The notes below the pieces were generated by a model that saw only the letters and a list, made by a program, of their open reading frames with translations, had not been told where the DNA came from and searched no databases. This document shows positions 10,936 to 21,948 of a stretch of 64,000 nucleotides of DNA, in pieces. Each line of letters opens with the position of its first letter. Positions within the stretch are counted from its first letter, which is position 1. The position numbers and the translations under genes are program-made. Origin of the DNA: Flabesymbios commensalis (Eukaryota > Annelida > Polychaeta > Terebellida > Flabelligeridae); the NCBI GenBank assembly GCA_964017125.1, contig OZ024905.1:35375534-35439533 (forward strand). The letters run 5' to 3'.

Positions 10936-12489
10936 GCTGAAGCAGTAGTAAATAACATTTATCACTGACATATCTAAATATACCTGAATTCCATGGCAAC
11001 AGATTGGCACCAACAGGCTGGGGATGTCAATTTTAAATTAAAAACCTGTGATCAGTTCTCACGGAGCTTGATGCAGCACCTCCTAAATTAATGAAAATGA
11101 TTAGGTGTGGTTGCCAAAGTTTTGCATGTTACGATGCAGCAGGTCTGCGAGGTACACAAGCTGAATAGGAACTGGGTACAGTAAGTCCTCTCGAAGTAAT
11201 GAAATTCAGGTTGATGATTAGGAAAAAAATGGCACAACTCTCTCAGACAAACGTTGTTTGATTGATTGAATATGATGTTTTGGCTATCATGTATTATGAA
11301 ATAAATACACTAAAATGTGTACTGCACTTTTTTTTAGATATAGAGTTATTTGTTACTGGTCATTAATTACTGGTAATTTATAGATTTAAAAGCTTATATG
11401 TATCTCGAATACGAATGACAATTGCTCCCAATGAAACCTGAAATGGCGGCCATCTTGGATTTATTCTTTAGCGAAACCTTAAAAATACTAATAACTTCTG
11501 AAATGAATTTCAGCATTAACAATCATGTGGAAATGAGGTATTACATTAAAATATTATGTCTAATAGTTCAGAAATTACAACTTCATCATAGCGCTTGGCA
11601 GCCATTTTGAATTTGTAAAAAAAATATGTTCCGCTCCGGGAAAAACCTTGGGACTTTTCACAGGTATTAAAGGAGGACATACCAGTAGTCTATAGATCTA
11701 AAAGCTTATATGTATCTCAAATTCTAATGACAATAGACTTGCTCCCGATTAAACATCAAATGGCAGCCATCTTGGATTTATTTTTTAACGAGACCTTAAA
11801 AGTTGCTACTAGCTTCATAAATTAGTTCAGCATTAAAAATCATGTGAAAATGAGGTATTACATTAAAATATATGTCAAATAGTTCATGAATTACAACTTC
11901 AACATGGCGCTTGGCGGCCATTTTGAATTTTGTCAAAAAAAAGGATGTTCCGCTCAGGGGAAACTTTGGGACTTTTTACAGGTAATAAAGGAGGACACAA
12001 TGCGCACTTCCTGAAATTTTCAGCTTTATATTATTTTTTTCCATTTCAAAACCTAAAATTCCTGGACTATAAGCGCGACTGTAGTCGCTTTAATCCGTTT
12101 TATTAGCCATTTAAACATCAAGATTTGTAAATTGCTTAGTCTTAAATTACAAATTAAACAAATACGAGTTGTTTGCTCTCACTTAAAGTTGTGGGTCAAG
12201 GTAGTGAGACACAACTCCAAGTGTGTGAAAATTTAAATTATTTAATTCAGCGGTTTGAAGGTTAATATATTACTATTATTAGTCAGCATGAACAAATTTT
12301 CTACAATATTTGCTGTACAAAATAAATTTGTAGGCCTATTATTATTCGTTATATATTGGTCAATTTAAAAAAAAAATTGCTTTTGATTTTAATGGCACAT
12401 ATAGTCCAAGTCTATATAGACATCTACACCACGTTCAGGGTAGAGACTAACCTTTGAAAATACATTGATAAATGCGAATACAACAGGTG

Positions 12490-12640
12490 TGGCGAAGTTG
12501 TGGCGAGGTCAATTAGCCCCATGTGGCGAGGTTACCAAAGCTGTGGCGAGGTTACTCAGACTTCTGTGGCGAGGTTACCAAATCTGTGGCGAGATTACCT
12601 GTGGCGAGGTTACCTTGTGGCGAGGTTACAGTCAGGTTAC
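12490..12640. repeat. GTGGCGAGGTTAC short tandem repeat
   Basis: The motif GTGGCGAGGTTAC, or a one-base variant, occurs seven to eight times, separated by spacers of 0-15 bases that mostly read CAAA or a short A/T-rich linker. It resembles a minisatellite that grew from a 13-base core. Confidence 0.8.
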
Positions 12641-12884
12641 AGGTGATAGTCCAATATTTCGTTGGAATCAGCAAGATTTCAACTACATTTTGGTTTCAGT
12701 AGCTCGTTTTCTGCCATACTTCATTTAAATCACAAGTATTGGTAAGCATATAGGCCTATGTTTTGGATCATGGGATGCCGAGCCTTGACTCTGTTCTAAC
12801 AACGCTGAATACTAATACTGAAACTAATACAGTGAACAATTTGACAGTGTGGGCCGTAGCGTAGGCCTAATGGGCATTTATTGG

Positions 12885-13082
12885 CGGCACTACCATGTCA
12901 AAAATAAGAAATACGGGAATTTCGTCTCTATATCTAGTCTAACTGGTAAAAGAACAGCACACAAATTAAAAAACTTTTACATTTCTATTCTATGGACATG
13001 TTTACATCATATGGTCATATTGATAAGCAAAAATAGAATTACTGATTTTTTGTTATGATTTTAGCCTGATCCAGTCCCTTTA
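12885..13082. mobile_element. half-copy of the AGCCTG(G)NCAGTCCCTT palindromic MITE
   Basis: Contains CGGGAATTTCGTCTCTATAT, then CTAACTGGTAAA, then GACATGTTTACATCATATGG, then GATTTTAGCCTGATCCAGTC. The same ordered blocks appear at 34138-35085, 54923-55145 and 58841-59408. Only one arm is present here. Confidence 0.75.
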
Positions 13083-13268
13083 ATTCAGCAGGCAGGGCCT
13101 AGAACTTATCTTGAAAAATCCTATGGCCCACTAAAATTAACTTGTTGCGACAAAAACAAAGATATTGCTCAAAGTGTGTCGGGCCAATTTTATATTTTTG
13201 TGGGAATCCGGCAATTAGGCCTACTCTTTATAAGTCAGGCACTTGGTATTCTTTACATCAGGGCCAGA

Positions 13269-13355
13269 AACACCAGATAACACGATACATTGGCCCAATG
13301 CTGATGTAATGCTGGGCCACTGTCTGCGACGATTGGCCAATATTATTCCAATCAA
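13269..13355. mobile_element. short palindromic element copy
   Basis: It has the family order CACCAGATAACACGATACAT, CCCAATGCTGATG, TAATGCTGGGCCACTGTCTG, then CGACGATTGGCCAATATTA. The arms fold around TGTCTGCGACG. Confidence 0.65.
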
Positions 13356-13998
13356 AACCCTTTATGGTCTAATCACTATATTTAATCATGGACACATATT
13401 TTATCTGAACACTTCTTAATGACGAAAGTAGGCCTACCTAACCTAGGGACACCAAACGTTATATATTGGACTTATTCATAAGGACTGGTGTACAGAAATG
13501 TAAACCGTTTCTCACACACAGCACCCCTATTTCCCCTAAATAGGACACAAACTCAGGCAAAATAAACGTAATAAATAAAAATGTATATTTCACCAAACTT
13601 TGTCCCTTTTTTATGTCAGATGGTCGTAATAAAAGGGTTAACTTACCACATGATCGGGCATTGCAATAAATTACATTATTCGGTCATATTTCACACCAGA
13701 AGTGTATAAATTATATCAATGTGCAATGCCTTTTACTGCCGAGTCCAAAAATCTATTTTTAATAATACAAAATTTGCTATTTTTGAAGATAAATATCTTA
13801 GCCAAGACCTAATTGTTATATTGCGTAACATAACACAGTTGTGTCAAGTGAGGCAGAGAGGGGTGGGAGAAGGTGGCGAGCCCTCTCGCAACAGACTGCT
13901 GGCGTTCATGTACACCCACCCAGCTATCACGAGGCATTGGCATTAGAACAACATTGGGTCAATACCTTGTGTTTGCTAGGATTGCGTCACAGCTGATC

Positions 13999-14312
13999 AG
14001 CAAACTCGAGTCGTTGACACAATGTTAGCCTGATGGTGGCCCACCGTTTACAACACTGGGCCGGAATTAGCCCAGCATTGGCATGCTGGTATATAATATA
14101 TAAGCCTTAACACGATAAACTATCACCCAATGCTAGCCTAATGCTGGGCCATGGTCTACGACCATGGCTCAGCTGTAAAACAGAATTGCTAAAGGTCTCA
14201 TTTTTACAGGGAACACCGGCAACTCGATACCCTGACACAATGTTGGTTCAATGTTGGAAGATTGTCATAGATGATGGCACAACATTTAACCAACATTGGG
14301 TCAGTGCAAGCC
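13999..14312. mobile_element. cluster of three short palindromic element copies
   Basis: Successive copies at about 13999-14093, 14108-14180 and 14211-14312 each start with GACACAATGTTAGC-like or CACCCAATGCTAGCC sequence and pass through a palindromic centre (for example CATGGTCTACGACCATGGC). The third closes with AACCAACATTGGGTCAGTG. A half-copy ending TTGTGTTTGCTAGG lies just upstream at 13935-13980. Clustering suggests tandem growth or preferred insertion into itself. Confidence 0.65.
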
Positions 14313-14319
14313 AAGAGGA

Positions 14320-17040
14320 GGCAGTGACATCAGCGGAAAGGAAGTATATACTTGATTTACAAGTGAGCAAATATGGCCTTTTGGCAGCGCTATGGCAGAA
14401 AGAGACGGGACGCCAGTTAAAAAGCAGTAAATGCCTAGTATACCAGGGAGCAGATAATGCCTTCTGACATTGCACAGACAGAACAGATAGTAACGGACCG
14501 TTTGCCTGGAAAGCCGACCTAAAATTTTGTCGACAGAGTCGACAAACTAAAAATTAGGGAGAGTTTCTCTCATTTGATTTGTGAGTTAGACACACTGCAT
14601 GTGGCAGACTGTGAGTTTGTTGTGTTTTTCGTGATCCCCTCGTGGACCTGGAATTTCAAAGTAGATATACCTTTTTGGCCCACCTTGAGTTGAAAATTGC
14701 TGGCGCAATTCCCATCTTAAAGTGAATGTACATAACTTGAATAAATATCGATTTATAATTAGATATTTGTTTTTTTATTACAATTAGGCCTCCTAGTACT
14801 TATTATTTTTGTATAAATATATTTTATTTTGCGATTGAAACAAATACAAAAAATGTAATACAAGGTTTCTCTTGCTACATGGCTACTGATGACCGGTGAT
14901 GTCTGTGTTGTGGAAATCGATAAGAAGGATCATAGTGCAAAGCTTTTGTTCGACAGCTGACAGGGAGATCCCACCAAATGAATTTATAAGTGGTACACAG
15001 GGCAAGGACTAAGGTATTAAAGCACAATTAGATCCTGTCAATAATGTCAGCAACAAGGAAAAGTAGGGTGAAGAAAACACCTTCAGTCCGGTAAATTTAA
15101 CATGGTTAATGTAAATCTCTGGGTTGTGGTTATAAATTTTTCGACTGCAATAACCTATTCTGGTAAGTTGCCGGAGGGAGCATCACCAAAAAGAACAGTG
15201 TACTTATCATAGATCTTTTCTCTAGATCTATGGTACTTATTATATTTGCGCATGTGCTGAAATTATACTACGTGTGTACTAAGGCTGTGCCAGGCCAATG
15301 GGGAGTGCACTGGGTGACTCAATTAGGCCCTATAGTAGTCCTATACTGTTAGTGGCCCTTGAAAAGCCGCCACTACAGTATCAATAACGCAATATCTATA
15401 TATACATAACCAGCACAACAAGGTCAATAACAATTATACAGCTTTCTAGTCCAAATATTACAATAGAGCATGCCCCTAAACCCTTATTTTGCTGCATTAC
15501 ATGGCCTTACATGCCTCCCTGGCCTAATTAGAGGACATTATTATCTGATTATAGAATTCCTATAGCAGAAGCCATTTTAGCGAACATCTGGGATTTATAA
15601 AAAATACACAAAGGTGATCGTTTGATACCCACCCTGGGGCGCTTAAGTGAACCTTATACAAAAAAGTTACAGAGAAAAAACTTCATCAGAGACTCTGAGG
15701 TTAGGGTAAAATTTACAGTTTGGCAGACAGATTAATTTGTTCGCTGTTGTGTTCACCTGATGAATGAAATATTCTTATTGTAGTATGCCTAACGTTACGT
15801 TTGTTTTTTTCAGAACCACTGTGAATCATGTATGTAGCATATACTATAAAGCAAATCTGAATTATCACAACATCTTTTCTGATTAGATGAGGCATAGAAC
15901 AACATGATGGGTGATATCCAGACACATGAAAGTCATTTGTTTTTACTGGCTGTCAAACATGACTTTTTGAATCTGCATATTATGACAGGAAGCATGGTTG
16001 CAATGATTGAGATTGATGTATCAAATTAGAAAATTTCCAATTGCTTTTTAACTGGCTTTAAATTAATTTTCTCTTCATATTCGGAATCCATGACCTTTAA
16101 AATATATAAAATAAAATAAATATTGTTAAAATTGATCAAGTATCGGCAAAACTATACACAATTTATATTTTCCTTTTGTTTCTTTGGCGGCTATTTTAAA
16201 TGATGTCATAATATGCTTTAGAGCGGAGTAAGATTTTGTTATCCCCCCAGGCGGGGTCCCCAGGACCCTACCTGATGAGGCCTGATGTGTCAGATTGTTT
16301 GTAAAAAAGAAATGCCATCTAGTCATTTTTTTATAGTGTTGGAAATAACTACTTTAGATCTTGCTAATAGATACAAGTTGTTCCCAATGTCTGATGTACG
16401 TAGGCCTACACTGCTGCTGGGAAGAAAAGCACATCTGCACAGGACTAGGGCTAGAGAACAACTGATCAGAGACTCACTTTACAATACAGAGTCCTGGTGG
16501 CTGGGGCCAAAAACACGATGCTATTAGCTTGAACACTAAAATAACTGGCTGACGTTAAAGCAGCAGAGGAAAGCGTGCAGCGCGAGGGCTGACGCGATAT
16601 TATGCACTAGTTCTGGTATAAAACTTATAGTGCTTATAGTGGTAAAGTAGGTGATTGTACAAAGCATTGGCAACGTCCAGGAGACAAGGAACCAAGGCTG
16701 CTGAACCATATAGAAACAGCCGTTTGAGCGACCAGCCAGAGGAAAGGGCAAGGAGAGGAAAGGGCAAGGACTGACCCTCTTGATATGTGGTCTGATTTAT
16801 GAGCAGTGTGTGTGAAACCACCATCATTGAACTATCATATTTAGCCACCCATCCTGTCCAATAGCCAATTAGAATTTGTTTTAAGCAATTTTGTGTAGGG
16901 TTATTAATGTAGTCCTAGGCTAGGTCAAAAATCAAAACGCAAGACAACTAGGTCTAAGAGGCTCAGTCTAAGAGTAAGATAAGAGCTAGACAGTTTGTCA
17001 GAGATTGCAAACCTCCATTGAAATTAATGATCCTGATCAG
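14320..17040. other. intergenic stretch, no gene seen
   Basis: AT-rich sequence with a few small palindromes, such as CATAGATCT and its mirror near 15209-15235, and a 17-base direct duplication (GAGGAAAGGGCAAGG) near 16739-16770. No exon, RNA gene or element boundary could be supported. Confidence 0.45.
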
Positions 17041-17044
17041 TATC

Positions 17045-18250
17045 CCAGTAATAGTCTACCTATCTGGCACGGTTTACCCGATATCAGGCCAATCGAGGTA
17101 AATAATGGCTGATTTACGGTCATTTTGAACTCGATATAGACTAGTTAAAAACTTTCAGGGAGCATCCTCCCCCGAAACCTCACATTTTGTTTTACAGTAA
17201 TTATGTTTTATAGTAATGGTCTAACTATCTAGCACAGTTCACCTAATATCCTGCCTATCGAGGTAAATAATGCCGATTGTTGGCCATTTTGATTAGATAA
17301 GAGTTAACAATTTCCAGGGTGCATCCTCCCCCGAAAAATCCCATTTTGTTTTATAGTAATGGTCTAGCCATCTAGCACGGTTTATCAAATATCCGCCATG
17401 TGGAAGTGAATACAATAGCCGGCCATTTTGAAACTGATCGAGTCTAAATTTTTCAACATGCATCCTCTCCTGAAATTTCACATTTTGTTTTATAGTGAAG
17501 GTCTAGCCATCTAGCACGGTTAACCAAATAACGGCCATGTGAAAGTGAATATTGGCCTAAAGGCGGCCATTTTGAATTTGATCTAGTCGAAATTTTTCAA
17601 GATGCATCCTCTCCTGAAATCTCACATTTTGTTTTATAGTAATGGTCTAGCCATCTAGTGCGGTTTACCAAATATCAGGCCTATCGAGGTAAATAATGCC
17701 GATTGTCAGCCATTTTGAATTTGATAGAGTTAAAAAATTTCAGGGTGCATCCTCCCCCGAGAACTCATATGTTGTTTTATAGTAATGGTCTAGCCATCTA
17801 ACACGGTTTACCAAATATCGGCCATGTGAAAGTGAATAATGGCCGATAAGCGGCCATTTTGAATTTGATCAAGTTGATTTTTTTCAAGATGCATCCTCTT
17901 CTGAAATATCACATTTTGTTTTATAGTAATGGTTTAGCTATCTAGCACGGTTTACCCAATATCAGGCCTGTCGAGGTGAATAATGGCCAATAGGCGGCCA
18001 TTTTTTTAAATGCATCCTCCCCTGAAACCTTACATTTTGTTTTATAGTAATGGTGTAGCTATCTTGAGCGGTTTTCATGATATTCCGCAATATCAGGCCT
18101 GTCGAGGTGAATAATGGCCGATAGGCGGCCATTTTGAATTTTATCGACGTGAAATTTTTCAAGATGCATCCTCTCCTGAAAGCTTACAATTTGCTTTATA
18201 TCAATGGTGTAGCTATCCTGAGCGGTTTTCATGATTTTCCACAAAATATT
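17045..18250. repeat. satellite-like tandem array, about eight units of about 143 bp
   Basis: Units share ACATTTTGTTTTATAGTAAT, GGTCTAGCCATCTAGCACGG, TTTACCAAATATC, a GGCCATTTTGAATTTGAT block and GATGCATCCTCTCCTGAAA. The GGCCATTTT block recurs near 17120, 17284, 17422, 17565, 17710, 17852, 17996 and 18127. Units differ by several percent and the last two are shortened and rearranged, so homogenisation is incomplete. Small open frames here arise from the repeat. Confidence 0.9.
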
Positions 18251-19228
18251 TCAGTCGGATTTACCGATGTCATAAATTAGGTCAAAGTGCTGGGTCAACT
18301 TCAAAGTCAAGGTCCAGAAACATGAAAAGGCACAATTAGGGAACTTAGAGAACATGTATGTGCAATACGGCCCAGTACTTTTCGAGATCTGCTGCGGAAA
18401 CGAGGTGTGCGTAAAAACGTCTAAATAGGTCATAGTTCTGAACCAAAAGTAGGTCAAAGTTCATATACCCCAAAAGGCACAACTAGACCCCCTAGAGGTG
18501 TTGTTTGTAAAATTTGAAAACAATCGGACAAGTACTTTCAACACCGTAACATCATCATTTCTCCTCTGCGACCTTGCGTATTAAATTGAGATTTAAAATA
18601 TTTCAACCTGTCCATTATCCACCTGGAAGTAACCCACATACCAAAAATTGTTTTCCTAGCTTATACTTTTTTACAAAGTTATAGGCAAAAGAAGAAAACG
18701 GAGGCGGAATCCATAGCTCCCTCTGTCTCACCTACGGTGACGGCGGGAGCTAAAAACTATGCTTGTGGTTACGGTAACAGGCAGAAATCGTTAAAGTACG
18801 TTTAATCTACGAGACCCTCCGAAAAGCACCGAGTCGTACGTGATAGGCTACTGACGCTCATAATCATGTCAACAGTCACGTACTGAGAAAAATCACGTAC
18901 ATGACTTGTCAAACACCACATACGTACAATACACTCCCTGTTCTATTCAGTAATTTTCTTCCATCTACACGTGTGGTTGCCCAGATCAGCTCACCACTGG
19001 CAACATTATTATATGAAAACCAACAATATCAAGGGTACCATATCATAGTATTCTTATCAAAAAAAAGTTTACGTCTCACATTTGAGTACAGTTGGGGTGG
19101 AGGTGTCAAAAGTATGTTTCTCCCCTTTGGTATCTCGTTCTGTCGACCCTGTTTATCACTGCTGTCAGTGAGGTTGGTCCAGCTTTAAAACAGCCTTTGG
19201 ATAATTAGACCTCTAGTCCCTGTTTCAC
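18251..19228. other. intergenic stretch with repeated AGGTCA-type half-sites
   Basis: AGGTCA-like hexamers recur between 18280 and 18470, including a direct repeat with one-base spacing, AGGTCAAAGTTCA, at 18451-18463. Beyond this no gene or element is evident. Confidence 0.45.
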
Positions 19229-19895
19229 GCCGGATTTAGGTGTGCGAGGGCCCAAGGCCAAAAGAGTTATGGTAGGCCCCAATATGCAGGGGGTCGCTTT
19301 AGGCCCCAGAAGCTGACGTTTTTTAGATTGCTGGAGATTAATTCTTAGTTTTTAAAATCATTTATTTATCCTTAATTATGAAACAGCCTAATACAATCAC
19401 CTTCAATAAAAAAAAAATTTTTTTTATTGCTACATTGTCAATGATACCATGTTTAATAAAACTCCAAATATACTAGGCATATTATGATACATATTGGTAT
19501 AGGCAGCAAGGCTACATGTACAAGTTTACAGGCCCCTGCTATTCAGCCATACCAGTTATTCACTAATAGGGACAGAATAGGTATTTAATATGGCTTCCTG
19601 TCATTTAAAAACAGGGAAAATTATGAATTTCAAGTAAATTAAGGTACATATGGCCCAACCAGTTATTCAACGAGTTATTCAGAAAAACATGAAAATTATT
19701 ATTATTATATCACGGCTAGGGACCCCCAACCAGTTGCTTTATCACTATGATACAGAATAGGGCCTCCCGAAACTACCATTGATATAGTCATATGACATGT
19801 GAGAGAATGAGCATGTCGCATGGAACGCGAGGGCGAAAAAAGGTTTCAGTGGGCCCCCCAAATGTGGTGGGCCCTAGGCCAATGGTAAATCCGGC
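19229..19895. mobile_element. about 0.67-kb element with GCCGGATTTA inverted ends
   Basis: The left end GCCGGATTTAGG faces TAAATCCGGC at the right. Both ends are followed inward by GGGCCC-rich sequence (GAGGGCCCAAGGCC and GTGGGCCCTAGGCC). Between them is AT-rich noncoding DNA. No clear target duplication was seen, so the outer borders are approximate. Confidence 0.5.
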
Positions 19896-19927
19896 TGCGT
19901 CCCGCTGGTCTCAGGATAGATGACGTA

Positions 19928-20050
19928 GAAATGAAATGAATCGGGCTTTAGGCCACTTCTGTGCATATACAGGCTAAATTGGGTCGTGAGAATCTCCAGA
20001 GGCTGAGGATGGGGAGATGAGCATGATTCGAAATTCTGACTTCCGCCGTG
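19928..20050 (-). mobile_element. SINE family A, 3' fragment, reverse copy
   Basis: The reverse complement matches the 3' half of the copies at 30047-30302 and 61822-62116, with a TTTCGAATC block, CCATCCTCAG, TTTAGCCTGT, GTGGCCTAAAGCCCGATTCA and TTTCATTT. It is truncated at its 5' side. Confidence 0.75.
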
Positions 20051-21000
20051 CACACGTGTGCATAGGTAGTCGGTGGGCTGATATCTATAAATTTGAATTT
20101 TGCCTAACTCTCATGACAATTATGTTTCTTGGTCTCATTTTGAAGATAAATATATTCCCTTTCATTTGAGACCGGGTAACCCTCTGAGAAATTGTCCGAA
20201 AGAAGTATTTTGAAGCCAAATAGATATCTGGTATCTGAAAGTAATGAAAAATAGTGTTTTATAATTTTTTCACATGGTGAAATTCGGGTTTCATTCAAAC
20301 AAAATGTAGTAATTCTAACATAAATTAATGCTGAACCATAAAAAGATGGTACATTTTTTGTAAGTGAGTTTAAATTTTACTATATAGACCCTTTAACCTC
20401 TAGGGGTTTGATATTATTGATTACTTAAAAAAACGTATACCACGTCAAATTAAAGGGATTTTTCAGATAACCCGATGCAATGTCATACCTTGTCATATAC
20501 TCTGTCATATTTGTTACACTATTACGTCGGACACAAATGTCAAGAAAAGGTTAAAATTGAGCAAAATATCCGCGTATATAAAAATAGATAAGTGGTAAAA
20601 TAACTTGCATATACTGTTTATTTGAAAATAGTAATACTGCAAATTACAAGTTTATGCATGAGCTCATATGTATTGATAAAATGACATTTGGTATATTTAT
20701 GTATACATTTAAATAAACAAATATAAATTAACCCTTTAAGCGCCAAATCAGATTTGTACCCACTTGAAGTTATGTCCCGCTATCTCAAAACTCAACATTA
20801 GGTTTTTTACATAATGTGCGTTGATAAAAAATAAAAATAATAAAAATTGCCGTGATTTATGATTAATGGGCTACATTATATTTAAAAGTATATTGAGAAA
20901 AAACAACTAACGACATTTGAAATTTGAGAGGTATCATGTTTTAATGTGAGAAAATGGACTGTTTTGTGAGGACATGAAACCCTATGCTAAGTGGGGTATT
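20051..21000. other. intergenic stretch, no gene seen
   Basis: AT-rich DNA with a TTAACCCTTTAAGCGCC phrase near 20731 that resembles one end of the TTAA-flanked elements found elsewhere. No partner end was identified. Confidence 0.4.
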
Positions 21001-21002
21001 GG

Positions 21003-21475
21003 GATGATTGTGTGTGATGTGTGTAGTGTGATGTGTGCGGATTGATGTATGTAGTATGCTGTGTGCTGTGTTGTGCATGTGGTGCAATGTGTGAGGTGTG
21101 CTGTATGTGTTACAATGTGTGTGATGGGTTGTGTGTGGTGTGTAGAGTGTTGTATGATGTATGTAGTGTAATGTGTGTGGTGTGATGTATGTGATGTGTT
21201 GTGCATGATGTGTGTATACTTTCTGATGTGTGTAGGGTGATGTGCTGTATGGGATGTGTGCCGTATGATGTACATGTGCGTGATGTGTGTAGTAATGTAT
21301 GTAGTAGGGTGTGTGTAGTGCTGTGTTCATGCTGTGTGGTATGTATTGTGAAGTGCAATGTGTGTTGTATGTAATGAGTTGTGTGTGGTGTGTGGTGTGC
21401 TGTGTGTATTGTGATGCGTATGTGTTGTGATGTATGTGATGAGATGTGTATAGTGTGTGGTGTTGTGTATTAGTC
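21003..21475. repeat. degenerate TGTG-rich microsatellite
   Basis: Long run built from TGTGTGATG, TGTGTAGTG and TGTATGTGATG variants. On the minus strand it yields several open frames full of H, T and I, which are artefacts of the repeat. A shorter stretch of the same type lies at 24835-24900. Confidence 0.9.
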
Positions 21476-21613
21476 AGTTGGCCAGGAATCAGAAAGGAGC
21501 TTATTTAAGGTTTTCGTGTCGACTTTTCCGTGCATAGCTAAAAACTTGCTAGATGTATTCTCAGACCTCTTATAATGCAACCCCGACCGGTTGTCGGTTT
21601 TCATGTGTGTGCA

Positions 21614-21948
21614 CTAGAGCTACAGAGTATTTTCAAAATGGCCGCCAAATTCACCTTTAAATTGACAATTTTACCAGTCAATCAACATTATTATGAACAG
21701 AAAACACTCAATTAAAAATAAAAAAACAATCTGGATGTAATATAGCTTTACTCTAATATACTGTAGGACAATATTATTCGATCTAGAGCTACAGATTATT
21801 TTCAAAATGGCCGCCAAATTCACCCTTACATTGTCAATTTTACCAGTCCATCAACATTATTAGACACAGAAAAATAACCTAATTAGAAATAAAAAATAAT
21901 GTGGAGGTTATATAGCTTTATTATAATATACTTGAAGACATTTTTTTT
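21614..21948. repeat. two-copy tandem duplication, 169-bp offset
   Basis: CTAGAGCTACAGA at 21614 recurs at 21783. The following blocks (TTTTCAAAATGGCCGCCAAA, TTTTACCAGTC, ATCAACATTATTA, ATATAGCTTTA and TAATATACT) appear in the same order in both. Divergence is roughly 10-15 percent, so this duplication is much older than the one at 2414-2924. Confidence 0.85.

Larger units (their letters stand above)
8819..12075. mobile_element. 3.3-kb inverted-repeat (foldback-like) structure
   Basis: The left end (CGCTAATAGTCCAGGAATTT, then TTAGG) and the right end (AAATTCCTGGACTATAAGCG) are reverse complements. The match continues inward for at least 180 bp, through CCCAAAGTTTCCC, GGAGCGGAACAT and AAAATGGCCGC. 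Each arm, roughly 8819-9340 and 11420-12075, contains several degenerate repeats of about 150 bp, each with an AAAATGGCCGCC-like motif. The interior holds a reverse SINE and a minisatellite but no transposase. It is either one foldback element later filled with insertions or two elements in opposite orientation. No certain target duplication was seen. Confidence 0.65.

Noticed and set aside
20941-21358. Three overlapping minus-strand frames rich in H, T and I
   Set aside because: Translation of the TGTG-rich microsatellite.
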